Assembly (NCBI GenBank): GCA_008360955.1
Contig: LUCM01000819.1
Span: 73,266 to 137,265 of the forward strand
DNA: 64,000 bases
Direction of reading: 5' to 3'
DNA from: Fasciolopsis buskii
Taxonomy: Eukaryota > Platyhelminthes > Trematoda > Plagiorchiida > Fasciolidae
The position numbers and the translations under genes were made by a program. The notes below the pieces were generated by a model. That model was not told the origin of the DNA. It ran no database searches and saw only the letters and a program-made list of their open reading frames with translations. Position 1 is the stretch's first letter. Each line of letters opens with the position of its first letter. Shown piece by piece: positions 10,731 through 22,500 of this stretch.

Positions 10731-13700
10731 CATCTTTGCACCATTTTGTATTGGAAAGGTTTTAAAAGGAATGTGGGATATCGACCAGCCATCATAGATA
10801 CCCTTACTACCCCTGCCTGCGATCAGCTGGCACGATGTTTCCGCATCAACCTTTTGGTTTAGTCATCTCTTCCTGATGGCAAACACGACATTGAGAGTAG
10901 CACGTTTTGTAACTTGCGTATTAGTGTTTCACGAACGCAGATTGCAGGCTGGTTATTGAAGCTATCACTGCTTCCGCCGAGCGAATCGCGGTACGGTGAC
11001 AGGAAGTCAGTTTTTGATATGCTATGTGGACGATTGTCAATGAATGATGCGTTTAATCCTTCAGTGTATGCCCAAATCTGCTCGTAGTATTCGTAGAATT
11101 CGGACATGATCTATTGTATTAACGAGAATGGAAGATTGGTGATCAGTTGACAATCGTGATGTTCTGATTGGGAAAAGTATTTTCCCGTGCCTGTTTTCAG
11201 CAGATTGCAAGATGTAATTAAACTGGAATTCTAGCTGTTGTAAAACTTGGTCCAATTTAACATCGATATGGCAGTTGACCACATGTAGGTTGGTTCGATT
11301 TGGTGCATGTGTCCAACCGTGCTCTCAATGATCTGATGGAAAATCATTCGTGTTGATTTGAACCAACATAATCCAGGTTTGGGACACCTAAATTAAAACT
11401 CGTGTTTTGAGAGAACGTCCGCTGTTGATTTGAGATGATATACGGTTCTTCAATTGAATCGCGTGTCTGTTCTGTGGCTTTAGAAAGTATGACATCTCTT
11501 GATTAGGAACATATCACACATCTAAGCCTTAAATCTTTCCTCGCTAATAGTTTGGTCTATTCCGGTTGATATGTAGTTGAGCAACGGGAACACTTGGAAC
11601 AAAAATGATATATGAAGTCGAAATTGTAGTCAAATGCTGGGATTCTGGGGACAATGCAATCTGTGTGTTTGCATTTGCCAAATCGATTTTGGAGAAATAT
11701 CGACTGTTGGTTAAAAATTTTATGAAATTCTCGGATCTCGGTGAAATATAAGAATCTTCACAGCTCTCATCCACCAAAAATGCTATTTGCCCGACGTAAT
11801 GTTTTGTTGCCTCCATAATAGAAGTTGCCCGTACTTGACACCTTTACTAGTAACGAATATTACCTATGACTCGCTCCCTTTTACCTATCGCCTTCAGGAC
11901 ATTTTCCTGCTCGTCAAACGGTAATAATTCTCTTTTTAGAGACACCGGATCACCATCGACTTCCTGCATAACCCGGTCGACACATTCATACGCCTTTGTT
12001 GTCGCAACCCATTTTGATATAGGGAAACTAGTAGATGGAGATAACGCTTCAGAGTTAGCATCTTGCATGACGCTTCTTTCGCAAACCACGTTTACATTTA
12101 ACTAGGATCCACAGTGCTGACTCATCGACTGAGTTAAAAGCTAACGCGATATAAAGGAAGAAGACCAGTGATTGACCATCATCGGCTGGCGCGTCCAAGC
12201 GTAACGTGAAGGCTGATAATTGGTCTGATTCCGTGGGTCAGCTGCAAACCAGGTCAAATTCAGCCTACTTTGTTTACAAACACTGAGCTCCCTCACTAGA
12301 GCGAGGCAGCGATAATGGACCCAGGAGTTTCGAAGCGACAGAATTCATCGCATTCCTAGCATTGAACAGATAATTGAGTGGTTGCTTATTTAAAAACAGG
12401 TTTGGCTTGCAACTTCTCCCAGGATGTGGAAACTCTTTCCTCCATTCAATTCTTTGAAATCATATACTTCAAATTTTCAGTGGGAACAACCGGTCATTTT
12501 CTAAATGCGCGAAAGGATGTTATTTGTCCGGTATGCATGTCTCGCTTGTGGATTTTAATTTCTCAAATCACTGCCTCCGTCAGCTGACTTCAAGGTATTG
12601 GTCGGGAATCTGTACGGAACCGGTACTGAGATTGGAACCCTATCTCTGTAGTGAAATGTCGGGATTGGCATATAAAACGTTCGGATATGGAGGGAGTAGA
12701 TGCGTTAGTTCAAAGTGTGAGAGAAGAAACATTGTTATTTGGACAATGCGAATGGTTGTAAGACATCGAGAGATTAGAATAGTTCGTCTTTAGTTGTGTG
12801 GCCCATTTTGGTATCTTAGTATTACTAGGTTGCCTAGGCAAGTGGTTTTTTGGTTAAGGTCTCAGCTTTCAGGTCAACCGAAAAACCCAACAGGAGTAGG
12901 GATTTTTTCTCAACTCGGTCCCAAAACGGTCTTCTACTGGTGACTAGTTGCTCAGTTCATTCACCGTTCGGATGAGTACTCATGGATCCCTCCAACCACA
13001 GATGTGTCGATGAGCCTGAGCCGCCTCTGTCATATTCGGATTTTATTGAGTGATCTGTAATCGGGGTTAATTCATCTCACCTAGATCGACATTAAAGACA
13101 TTCCCACCGGTAAGCGCAGCGTAAATATTGCCTTGGAGCCCTTATTTAGTGAGAGAAACCTGAAAAATGAAGGCATATAGACTTCCTCAGAAGAGGCACT
13201 GTTATGAGGCCCGGTATTAGGAGCATTTCCAAAGGCTTTCAATACAAAAACCACGTTGGAGTCACACGGTATCCACTCACAAACATACTGAGACTTTAGG
13301 AAGCTACACCAGGTGACTTGTGTCTACAGTAGAGACCATTTATTCGAGCAAGCGAATCCAGACAAAGTTGGAATTTTCTTATAGTAACATATATACTTTG
13401 AAACGAATACAAACTGCGCTTTGATGGTAGACGGCTCTCGTGATGGGAACAATCCTGCGGACACCGATTAGCTAGTAAACCGCCCATTCTTGCCTTATAG
13501 TTTGCCACTTTAAGCCTCAGTATCGTCAGTTTGCGCTTTTCTGTTTTACACTGCAATTCATACAGTACGTTGCAATTTCTGTTTTTATTAGCCCCATCCT
13601 CGCATCCTAGCAAACATTACCACATTGAAACTGTAGAAATGATTCTTACTCACTCATAGAATCTGCTTTCCGTCTTCCTTTATTTAACCGGAAATCAAAG

Positions 13701-14200
13701 TCTCCAACCTGTTAAAATTTCAATGACATTCAATTTCCCTAACTTAAACTGATCATTACCTCTCAGCAAAAGATACAACATCTTGTATTTGTCTATCAGT
13801 CAGTAGTAAAGTCACTAGAATAAACTTTGATTTTCTGACAAGAAATTTCAGACCATTGGCGGAAACCTTTTCTTTCTCTGTATCTTTCTGTTTTTGTATT
13901 GTCTGCCGATCTGTCAGCATGGTTGATTTGCACAGATTTGATTTATTACTAATCCGAGATGCATTTTCCATTCGTACTGTGACCCGTCTTCCCATTCCCA
14001 TTCGCAACCCTTTCTTTTCTTTTCTCTTCAGGATGATCTTCCGCCACCACTCGCGGTCGTTCCACCTCCAAAACTGCATCTTATTTCTGTTCCCAGACAG
14101 CACCATTGCCTCAATTTTGTACAAAACCTGGAGACAACTTTTGTGGTTCAATGAGCTAAATGGAAACTCATAACAGTCTAGCGCTGTTACCTGCGACTAC
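10731..14200 (-). mobile_element. Ty3/gypsy (K02A2.6-like) LTR retrotransposon, copy 1, partial
   Basis: Collinear and same-orientation with copy 2 (39696-43500). Reading the minus strand: a gag-like region (14151-13756) containing RISNKSNLCKSTMLTDRQ; a retropepsin-like block near 13360 (QLCLDSLARINGLY, where LDS is the likely active-site triad); RT at 11816-11550 with RYFSKIDLANANTQIALSPE followed by SQHLTTIST, the classical gypsy motif around the first catalytic aspartate; and an RNase H region at 11282-11061 (fragments such as VLQQLEFQFNYIL and LSTDHQSS). Integrase is absent, cut at the gap. No LTR was recognised on either side. Many frameshifts; inactive. It occupies the spacer of the inverted duplication. 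Confidence 0.8.
11544..11816 (-). pseudogene. gypsy reverse transcriptase fragment (motif A region)
   Basis: An open block of 90 codons with FLVDESCEDSYISPRSENFI, then NSRYFSKIDLANANTQIALS and SQHLTTISTSY. In Ty3/gypsy RT this is the fingers-to-palm segment; the aspartate of KIDLANA is catalytic motif A, present here. After about residue 80 the frame shifts into unrelated text. In copy 2 the same region continues to a block with DILVHQRD, which is the end of the YxDD motif C region. Confidence 0.8.
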
Positions 14201-14997
14201 TTTAGGCTTAAGTCGAAGATTTCCTACCATTTGTGTTCGATTGAAATTTTCTTCAAGATCAGATTCTTGACCCAAAATTTTGAACGCAAAGACCTGCAAT
14301 CCTCACAGCTGGCACAACACCATGACATTCTCCCCAGTTGGTTTTAGATTACGTGATTCGTGACTCGAGCGACGCTTTCTTCAGCGACCGGCCCAGTCCT
14401 CCCTGCTGATACGAGTGGTCGCCACGCGAGAATAACCTAACGTCTTCTTACCTTTGAAATAGAAGATACTAGTAGCAATTCGGTTCAACGACATCATTCA
14501 AGTCCCTGGTCTATGCTTAATTCTATCTGTGATCTCTTCCATATATATCTCTCCTTCAGCTTTTTGTGTATACTATTTATTTGTTTTGAGATTGTGACAC
14601 TTCAATACTCTACCTTTTTGGGCTTTAGTCTTCTATTTTTAGCATTTTAATATGTTAGAGAGAGGTAATTCGATATTTTTTTTAGCGCATGCTCGCCATT
14701 ATACTCCAAAGCATGCCTTTTTATCGACCTGTTGACTTTATTTATGTAGCCCTCGTATTCTGTACGGCGGCCCACATCCTACACGGACGTTCCCATTCGC
14801 TTCGAGTAAATTATTCCTCTTGGTGATTGTCAAATTGAAGAGTGGCTGCAGTTATTAATTTATATGCATTCATTTTTTTTTTATTATTCATGAGTTTTTT
14901 TTTTTTGTATGTAGAAATTTTTGTACTAAACTATCCGTAACATATCATGATAAATTTTGCGAGTAGCATAGGTAGGTTGGCTCAGTCTGGGACTTAT
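14201..14997. other. Unassigned segment between gypsy copy 1 and right arm
   Basis: AT-rich, with T-runs near 14875-14905. The first 130 bases may still be gypsy 5' sequence: gypsy copy 2 continues similarly to about 43500. No gene seen. Confidence 0.3.
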
Positions 14998-17170
14998 GTT
15001 TCTAGCTTCGAAACTCTGAGGCCAGAGATGGAGCACATAACATATAGCAATTTGCTGTCGCATGAAACATGACATCTAGTTCTAAACTAGTTTCGATATC
15101 ACTCATTTTTCATTTTGCTGGTATTTGCTACATAACATGATCCGTTTGACGGTCCATTGTTTAAGTGTGTCGTTTCTCCCCTGCCTTCCGACCGCCTCTT
15201 CATTACCTTTGTTCTTATAACAGTTGACCTTGTTTGCGTTGTGACATCAGGCTTTCGTTTTATTATTTTCTTCCTAGTTTTGAACTCTTATCTTTGGGAA
15301 ATTTTTGCGTGAAGGAATTTTGAAGCGGTTTTTGTGTATTCTTTATGGCTTTTATTTATTATACGGTATTTCTCGAGCCCCCCCCCCCCCGAAGCCTTGG
15401 CTTCCGCTGCACCCCCTTTCCTGACGGAACGCACAATTCCTTTATTACCAGTACAGTATTTAAGGTATTTCCGTAAATTACCCCCTTATTTCGTCAAGGG
15501 ACGCCATGCGTCCTTTCCCCGATGCCGTTCTATTTATCTGACGAGTAACGTTCACAGCTGGACTTCCTATTCTGTCATTTTAAACGGCCAAAAAAATATA
15601 GGTTATGATAGTTTCATGCTATACACATCTGTCCATCATGCTGGATATTCATAAGTGATTGCATAATGTTTTATGATAATCGCGTCAAGGCACTATGGCC
15701 ATGTAATAGTTGACTCATTGTTATCATTTTAGGTTGATAAGTAGAAGTACTTTTCAGCTCATAAGGAACACCATGAGATGGCCATGAGAGATCGTCCAAG
15801 AAGAAAGTGCTCAGGGTCTTACAGGTGCTGTTGTGTGTGAAGCTACGCTGTGGGTTATCGTTTAGATTCGAGTTGACTGAGTCAAGGTGGATTTTCATTC
15901 CTTTGTAAAAGTATGATTCGGGAGTGTCAGTTGTTTAACATTCCTCTTCCGAACTCCCGTGATGCTGAACATTGATGCCAGAGTCATCTGTCGCAGTTCA
16001 CCATACCCTCTGAATTGTTCCCATTCCAGACCGTATTAGGTATCGGAACAAGGAAGTTTCAGCAAGTAAAAAATTTCATTCTCAGACGTTGTAAGTATCT
16101 GCGGTTCGCAGCGAGACGCGGTTAGTAATTGTCGTGTGCGTTTAGGGTACGTTAATTTCATTGCATCTAAGTCGTGTCTCCTTTACAATGAAAACAACAT
16201 ACTGACTACCATGTGAACGTGGCAATCACGAAAGCACAGGACCTCTGTTGACTATCCTTCGGACTGGCTTTCATCGTTTCAGACTGACGACGGTGCGTCA
16301 AGGGATATTCTGAGAAGGCCCCACGTGCCGAACACCTTGTCGGGACCTCGGACGTTGCTTCGAACGACTAAGAACAACCACGCGCGGCAGCTTGTTCAAC
16401 TGGCAGTATATTCATAAGGGGTCTGTAAAGTGCCATTCAAAGAAGCTTTCTAAGACGGATGTCATTGCCGTACGCCGTATAGTACAGTACTCAGTTGTGG
16501 ACTGTACGACGTTTTTCACGTTCAATCAAAGTGCACTTGCTGGCCCATGACTGAGAAGGTATAGATACATGCCTTATCATTGTTTTTCACCGTCCGATTC
16601 TATTGCGGCAAGGCAGACAGTACAGCAGTCAGACTATCTTAACGACTGCATATATGAAGTGATATGCTGCACGGAACACCATACAGTTGGCACCAAAATC
16701 TGTGGGGCGGGCACTCTCTGTTCGTAGCCTGTTGATACCACCCGCAACGGGCTTTCATCGTCAAAGAAGGGACCAACGGATTACTTAGGCTGCGATCGTT
16801 GCATTCACCTGGACTGTGCTAACGCTGTACGTATCCCTTTATATTAGAATCCAAAGCTCGTGATGATCAAACTTTTTCTGCCGCGAGCGGGGCAACCGTA
16901 AATTCATATGGCCTCAGCCCTTTTCTCCTACCATAGAATATGATCCACTTTTCGTCGGAATATAATCATCTGCTTGTCTATGGTTTTACATGCCCAGTCA
17001 CGAATCGGCTATCCATTTACGTGGTCAGACATATCAACCTTGTTAGGTAGGCTTACTTGAAGCGACAGCCACCCAGTGATTTCAAGCGGTTATGTCGATG
17101 TTGATGACATTGAGCGTTGGAAAATCCACGGATCGTTTATCTTGTCTGCTTCTGTTCACCATCTCTTTAC
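14998..17170 (+). mobile_element. EnSpm/CACTA-like DNA transposon, copy 2 (5' part, inverted)
   Basis: Reverse complement of the 5' half of copy 1. On the plus strand it carries the same transposase core: a WPIL-region equivalent near 16545, an FYCGK-region equivalent near 16600 and the CDTPARAF-region equivalent near 16740, in badly shifted frames, ending around the ERWKxTEFR equivalent near 17120. The C-terminal transposase and the DUF4806 frame are missing. It contains a run of 13 C at 15378-15390 that the left arm lacks. The 5' ends of the two copies face each other across the spacer. Confidence 0.65.
15378..15390 (+). repeat. Poly-C tract of 13
   Basis: Uninterrupted homopolymer in the right arm, in a stretch (about 15370-15540) that aligns only loosely with the left arm. 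Its length is uncertain because homopolymers are error-prone. Confidence 0.8.
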
Positions 17171-17226
17171 AAATGGTGCAAGGATCATCTTGGCGGGAAG
17201 ATAAAATTTGTGGCTCGACAGATGTG
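17171..17226 (+). mobile_element. Ty3/gypsy integrase fragment (56 bp)
   Basis: Nearly identical to the reverse complement of about 40318-40373 in gypsy copy 2, over caaatggtgcaaggatcatc and on through gtggctcgacag. It encodes YKWCKDHLGGKIKFVARQ, the segment just before the integrase zinc-finger region. It abuts the truncated end of the right arm and is in the opposite orientation to gypsy copy 1. Confidence 0.75.
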
Positions 17227-19530
17227 GTGGTGCAGTGGGTGTTTCAGCCGAAATTTCGAACAGCACTTATTTCATTTTCCATTGGCTGAAAGTCACATTG
17301 AATTGGACAAAACTGTGATAAATAACAATGGCGTGCCCATCGATTGCCCGTGTTTATCCGCGGTGGATCGCTAGCAATGTACTGCTCAATTTATTTTAAA
17401 ATCTCACTAGACTGAGATATGTAGACTGATATGGTATAATGAGTAAATTTCAGACATCTGTTGACTAGGTAATACCTCATTATCGAACATCTTCACCAAT
17501 CCTCGCTGAATAACAGGATTAGAAACCCGAGCATTTTTTTGTCTTGTATAGTGTTATGCACTGAAGTATTAAGTGAATGAGTTGTGCCAATCATAATTAA
17601 ACATTTCTCTCTGCAAACACTCGTCGCTCTGTTCTGATTGTTTATGGATCAGATAAATCCAAGGTGATCGTTCCGCACTATCTGTCTCAACATTTGACCG
17701 GAAACTAATATGCAAGTGCTAGTACCGTATGTGAGATATGCCTCTCTCCTTAATCCATTTGACATTCATTCATTTTAACGGTTTTTGTCTTTCTCATCCT
17801 GGACCCACTTAACTGTCCAAAACTCCGTCGGTCACTTAATCTAGATGTTTGCTTTTCCGTTCGACTGAGCACAAGAACATCTTTCACAGTATTTGTTTTC
17901 CGGTTGAAGGAATGTTTTAGGAACAAGTCCCCTGATGTAAGCTGAAAAAAATATTGATTTTGTGGCCGCCCATGAAATCTTTCGTTAAATGCTCGACCTT
18001 CAAATCGTTGGAACCTATCTGCTAGGCCCGATTAGGCTGTAACTCGTTCCAAATGTCTTGCTTTAATAGATTTGAGCCGAACAGGGTTCCGAGTACATCC
18101 AAAAGCGGTACAATACGTGATGGTCTTTTGTATATAAATTTTAGTAGTTCAGTAACGCCACGTTGGTAGCAGGATGAGTATTTGGTCGTGGACTAATTTC
18201 CACAAAACGTTTTCTTCAGCCAAAATCCTACCGACAGCGTTATGTTATCGGTCTTGAGTTGAAATTCAATTGCTCTCGTTATACATATCTGAATGATCCA
18301 CCCATGGATAGCGAAAAATAACGTTGCCCAATTGTTTGTTTGTGTTTGATTACTGTAAACTCAAAATCACTGTTATGATGGATGAAAACTATTCTGAACC
18401 TACCTTTACCCGAATAAAAGATAAGGCAATTTATTTATCTATTCGTATTCGAGTTTCAGTAAATCGACTTTCACCACGGTTCTGCCGTCCATTGATTCAA
18501 TAAAATCACAAACCTAATGCCAAGAGAAGCTCTGAGCAGCCGAATTACTCATTTATCTCAGAATACACCAACATAAAGGATCATAAGGTAACATGTGATT
18601 TATGATCCAAATACCGTAGTACAGTGGAACCCCGTGGTTCACCTCCGTTAACTGCTGTTCAACAAAAAAGTAGTTTAGCTCAGTGACCGCGTATGCCATC
18701 GGATTGACGTTACCACTGGTCGAGAGGAGAACAGCAATAATCGGTAAAAAAGCACAATAAACGCCTGTTAATTTTTGATCCGTCGAATGCTGTAAAAAAT
18801 GAAAGATCATAAGTGCATCGAAAAACACAAGGTCAGTCAGTTAACACCGCGTTCGGGAGAAAGTTCAGCGTCCACGTGCATGTGGAAACCATCGGAAAAG
18901 CTGATTTCACATAAAAGAACTAGGGAGGCGGACAAGTGTAACACCGGATTCGCTGCTTTTGCGACGTCCAGGAAGAGAAATCATGTAAGGAATCCGAAAG
19001 GTTCTTCTCCATTGAACGTTAGATCCCCGTAGTCATTTGCTCGAGCTTCAACCAACTCCATTTTGGGTCTGCAAGGAATGTGTGCGGAATAAATAAGTCT
19101 GTGACAAAACTAAAAAAAACATCACGATAACGCATCATGATAAATACGTAAAATAAATGTGGTGGAAAGATAATCATGGCTCTGTTCAATTGTAAGAAAC
19201 CAGACAAACACTGAAAGAAGCCGTAAGAATTGGTCCTTTGCGGATTGATCTAAACATGGCAAAATAAAACATCGAGTAGGAAGCAAAAACTAGACCAACC
19301 GGTTCCATGTGAATTTCGGACAATACCATCAAGGATAGTATAAAACATCGACGCAACAACAAAAAGAACTGACGGATAAGTTATTTCGCGAAAAATCACA
19401 ACAAACTGGAGCGTAGGTTTGACCAGATGGCTTGAGGATTTGCGCAAAATATGTAGTATGAAGGTCATGGAAAACACCGATTTCATACTACTCACGAGTA
19501 TTTTTGAGCTCTATACAACAAATCAGAACA
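17227..19530. other. Unassigned region downstream of the ASB-like gene
   Basis: No recognisable gene. Hydrophobic minus-strand stretches at 18553-18828, 19019-19207 and 19250-19495 look like AT-rich noise beyond the likely poly(A) signal of the ASB-like gene, although each has a passable acceptor in front of it. I do not call them. Confidence 0.3.
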
Positions 19531-19536
19531 TTTATT
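19531..19536 (-). terminator. Poly(A) signal AATAAA of the ASB-like gene
   Basis: AATAAA on the minus strand about 35 bases after the TAG stop at 19571-19573. A short 3' untranslated region with a canonical signal supports this exon being terminal. Confidence 0.55.
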
Positions 19537-19570
19537 TGACTCTCAGGAGGTTAGACACCATCGATGCGTT

Positions 19571-22500
19571 CTATCTAGTTTTGTTTTCTATGAACCAGCA
19601 ATGTTTCCCTGACAATTTATAATTTACCCGGAATGGAAACACCAAATAAATCTGCATTGTACCAGCTATGAGATACTGAACATACTTATGGATATCCACT
19701 CTTGTCGGCCATAGATCCGAGTACATCAGAAAGTCTTTCAGTTCGTCACACAGTGGAAGGGATTCCACCAGTTTGGAGTAATTCTGGACGCTTTGTTTGG
19801 AATTCCCTGTCGTTTGTTGATCGCGAGGCTTTAAATCTTGAAAATAAAAAAATCACTTGTTGCATGGAAGTTACCAAGTTGCGTACATGCACGAACACTC
19901 GTAAATGTACTGGTTCTCGGACAATTGATTACTGTTCTGTAAAATGTAGGAACATGCTCATCAATAATGCTTCTGATCTTGAATCGTCAGACTAATTATA
20001 TTTTATCGCACGTGATTACCACGTCTATATATTCAATACATTGACCAACTGACTAGACCGTTCATATCCCTGCTTAGTCTCTTCCCTACGAAAAGCTACA
20101 TATAGACCGCTTTATCTAACGCTCAGTCAGTGATCAACGAAACGGCCAAGCGTACTCACAATTATTTTCACTAGTCGAGTCCGATAACGTCGCAAAGCGC
20201 TTCTGTTTGTGAGTTAGCACATCGGACGACCCTAACTCGCTCGTCTACCTTGGCATTTAAGCAGTCTGTCAATCCACCAGCCCATGAAATTCCTCGTTAA
20301 GTGTCTTTTGAACTAGGCGAATGAAACCAGCTTATTTTTCAGGTGACTTACCGTAAAGTTTCACTAGGGTTTTACGAACTTGGAAACGACACAATCGCTT
20401 CAGAGTCGGTGGTCGAGGCACTCGGTATGTGATACCCGCTTCCGTTAATTGTTCTGTCAGTGTGTGAAATGCCCAAACGCTGACCAACAATCGATAAATT
20501 GGTTCATAAGGAGTAAGCGTGTATATCTCATTATTTATGTTAGTCACTAATTGGTCCAAACACCGGGGGTATTCAGTGCACTGTTCGTCATGGTAAGGAA
20601 TGGTCTGAGATTTTGGTCTAGGAATTGGCCAGAACCAGCGTGGAGTATCCAATGGCCACGAGGCAGTCCAGAAATTCCAAGAGCAATTTGTTTCCCAAGA
20701 CACGCAAAGTTCGAGAAGCAACCCAAACGGAATTCGACACTCGAGATTTTGTTCCTGGCCTGTTTGCCAACGAAAAATAGCCTTGTTCATGGACCTAGCA
20801 GACCCAATCTCCTGATGAAAACGAATTATTAAAAAATAAGAACGTGATTAGGCAAATACCAGGACATAACGATAATTTTACTTACTGCAGTCTTTTGAAT
20901 CAATGCTTTTTGTCCGCAAAATCCTAAAACATGAACTCATCTGACTTAATTATTTCTCCGAAGTTCGTTTTTACAAATTCTACATTTTATGCAGCTTTGA
21001 ATTCTAAGGGTCGGCTCGTAACAAGCATTGTGAAAAATGGCCACAAGCAACAGTGTATAAAAAAATGCAAGGGGATGATTAGTTCTGAGGCTGCTGGAAA
21101 TAGCCGAAATCCTAAAGGCGAGATTAGTTGCAATAATCCGCAAAAACAGTATGAATAAGGTGCTAAGCCATCCGACAGATCGCGGTTCCACTCTCAACAA
21201 CACCTACATGATTTGAACGAACAATGAAAGAACATTTTATCTATCTAAGTATCGCAAAAGATTCTACAGTAATGTATAAATCAAGGAAATATAGGTAAAT
21301 GTTCTCCTCCATCAGCAAAGCTCGCTTACGAGGAGTCTACTAGACTAGATGGGCTGTCTTCGTCGTTTTCAAACATTCACATTAACATTATTATCGGAGC
21401 CCATCCCGAGGAGGAACTAATTTCGAGTCAGTGAAAACCTACACCACAAACCCCTGCCAGATCTTATGGTGAACATTATGAAGGAACGGGCTTTGTAGGC
21501 AGGGCCTTAAACCTTACGCGGTGTTATCGCACACACATCGGGTGTTACCCGCGGAATACACAGGCGTGGGCAGTAAGACAGTTTCTGAGCTAATCAGGGT
21601 ATCATTGACCACATTTCAAGCCTTCTGACTGTCTCAATCTCTTTCTCCCTCGGTTTAAAGACAGAGCATAACTCGGACAACCCTGTAATCAACACGGACT
21701 GGTTGTCACAGAAGTCCATTTCTTGCAAATCATTTTCTATTCTCTAAATGATATATAGAGTCAGCTGTAGCGGAAGATGGATTTGATCCTCCGGATCACT
21801 TGTTTAACAGAACACTGGCGGTCCAGCGTGGTTGCCATACGGATGTTCCTCACACACGTTTCGCGCGCACGCTCTTGTCAAGTATATTCAACCAAATACC
21901 ACCCCGACTGTCTTTTCCCTGTATCTGTCGAGTGCCTGGTTTATCAGTACTACAGTCGTACAGAGCCGAGAAAGGGTAACGTAAAAGTGATCACAACCGT
22001 TAAGGGCAAGCAAACGGAATAGGAGATCCGCGTTCAAACAAGCGGTCTTACACACCTGACCATAAATTAGGTTCGGTGGAAGGATGAAACCAGTGACATT
22101 GCCTTATTTGAACGTAATTAAATTACTTCTCCCCTGGTAAATTCGAGTGTTATGAGGCCACGTTTTACTGGAAATTATTTGCAGTATAGCGCTAGCACTC
22201 AAATCACCGCCAAAAGCCTCAGAAGCACTGCAATCCAGCAAAAACAGTGCGCATTTTGCGCGCCAGACCTGGAACGCGAATCGAGTACGGGCCATTGTGG
22301 GCCTGGCCTTGTAGTTACTGACCTAACCGTGTTGCTTGCATACGGTTCGTTGTACTACATGCAATAGAATCTATTAGTCACCGGTTTTGCGCGACCACGG
22401 ATCGCGGATATGCTACAACCGCCTTTCTGTGTAGATAGCGTCATCAGCCGGAGTAAGATGAAGACCGATAATATGACCTAAAACTTGTTTGTCCCAGATA

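Noticed and set aside
18553..19495. Hydrophobic minus-strand stretches that could be transmembrane exons
   Set aside because: They lie beyond the likely poly(A) signal of the ASB-like gene, in AT-rich DNA that gives hydrophobic text in several frames, and none can be joined into a recognisable protein.
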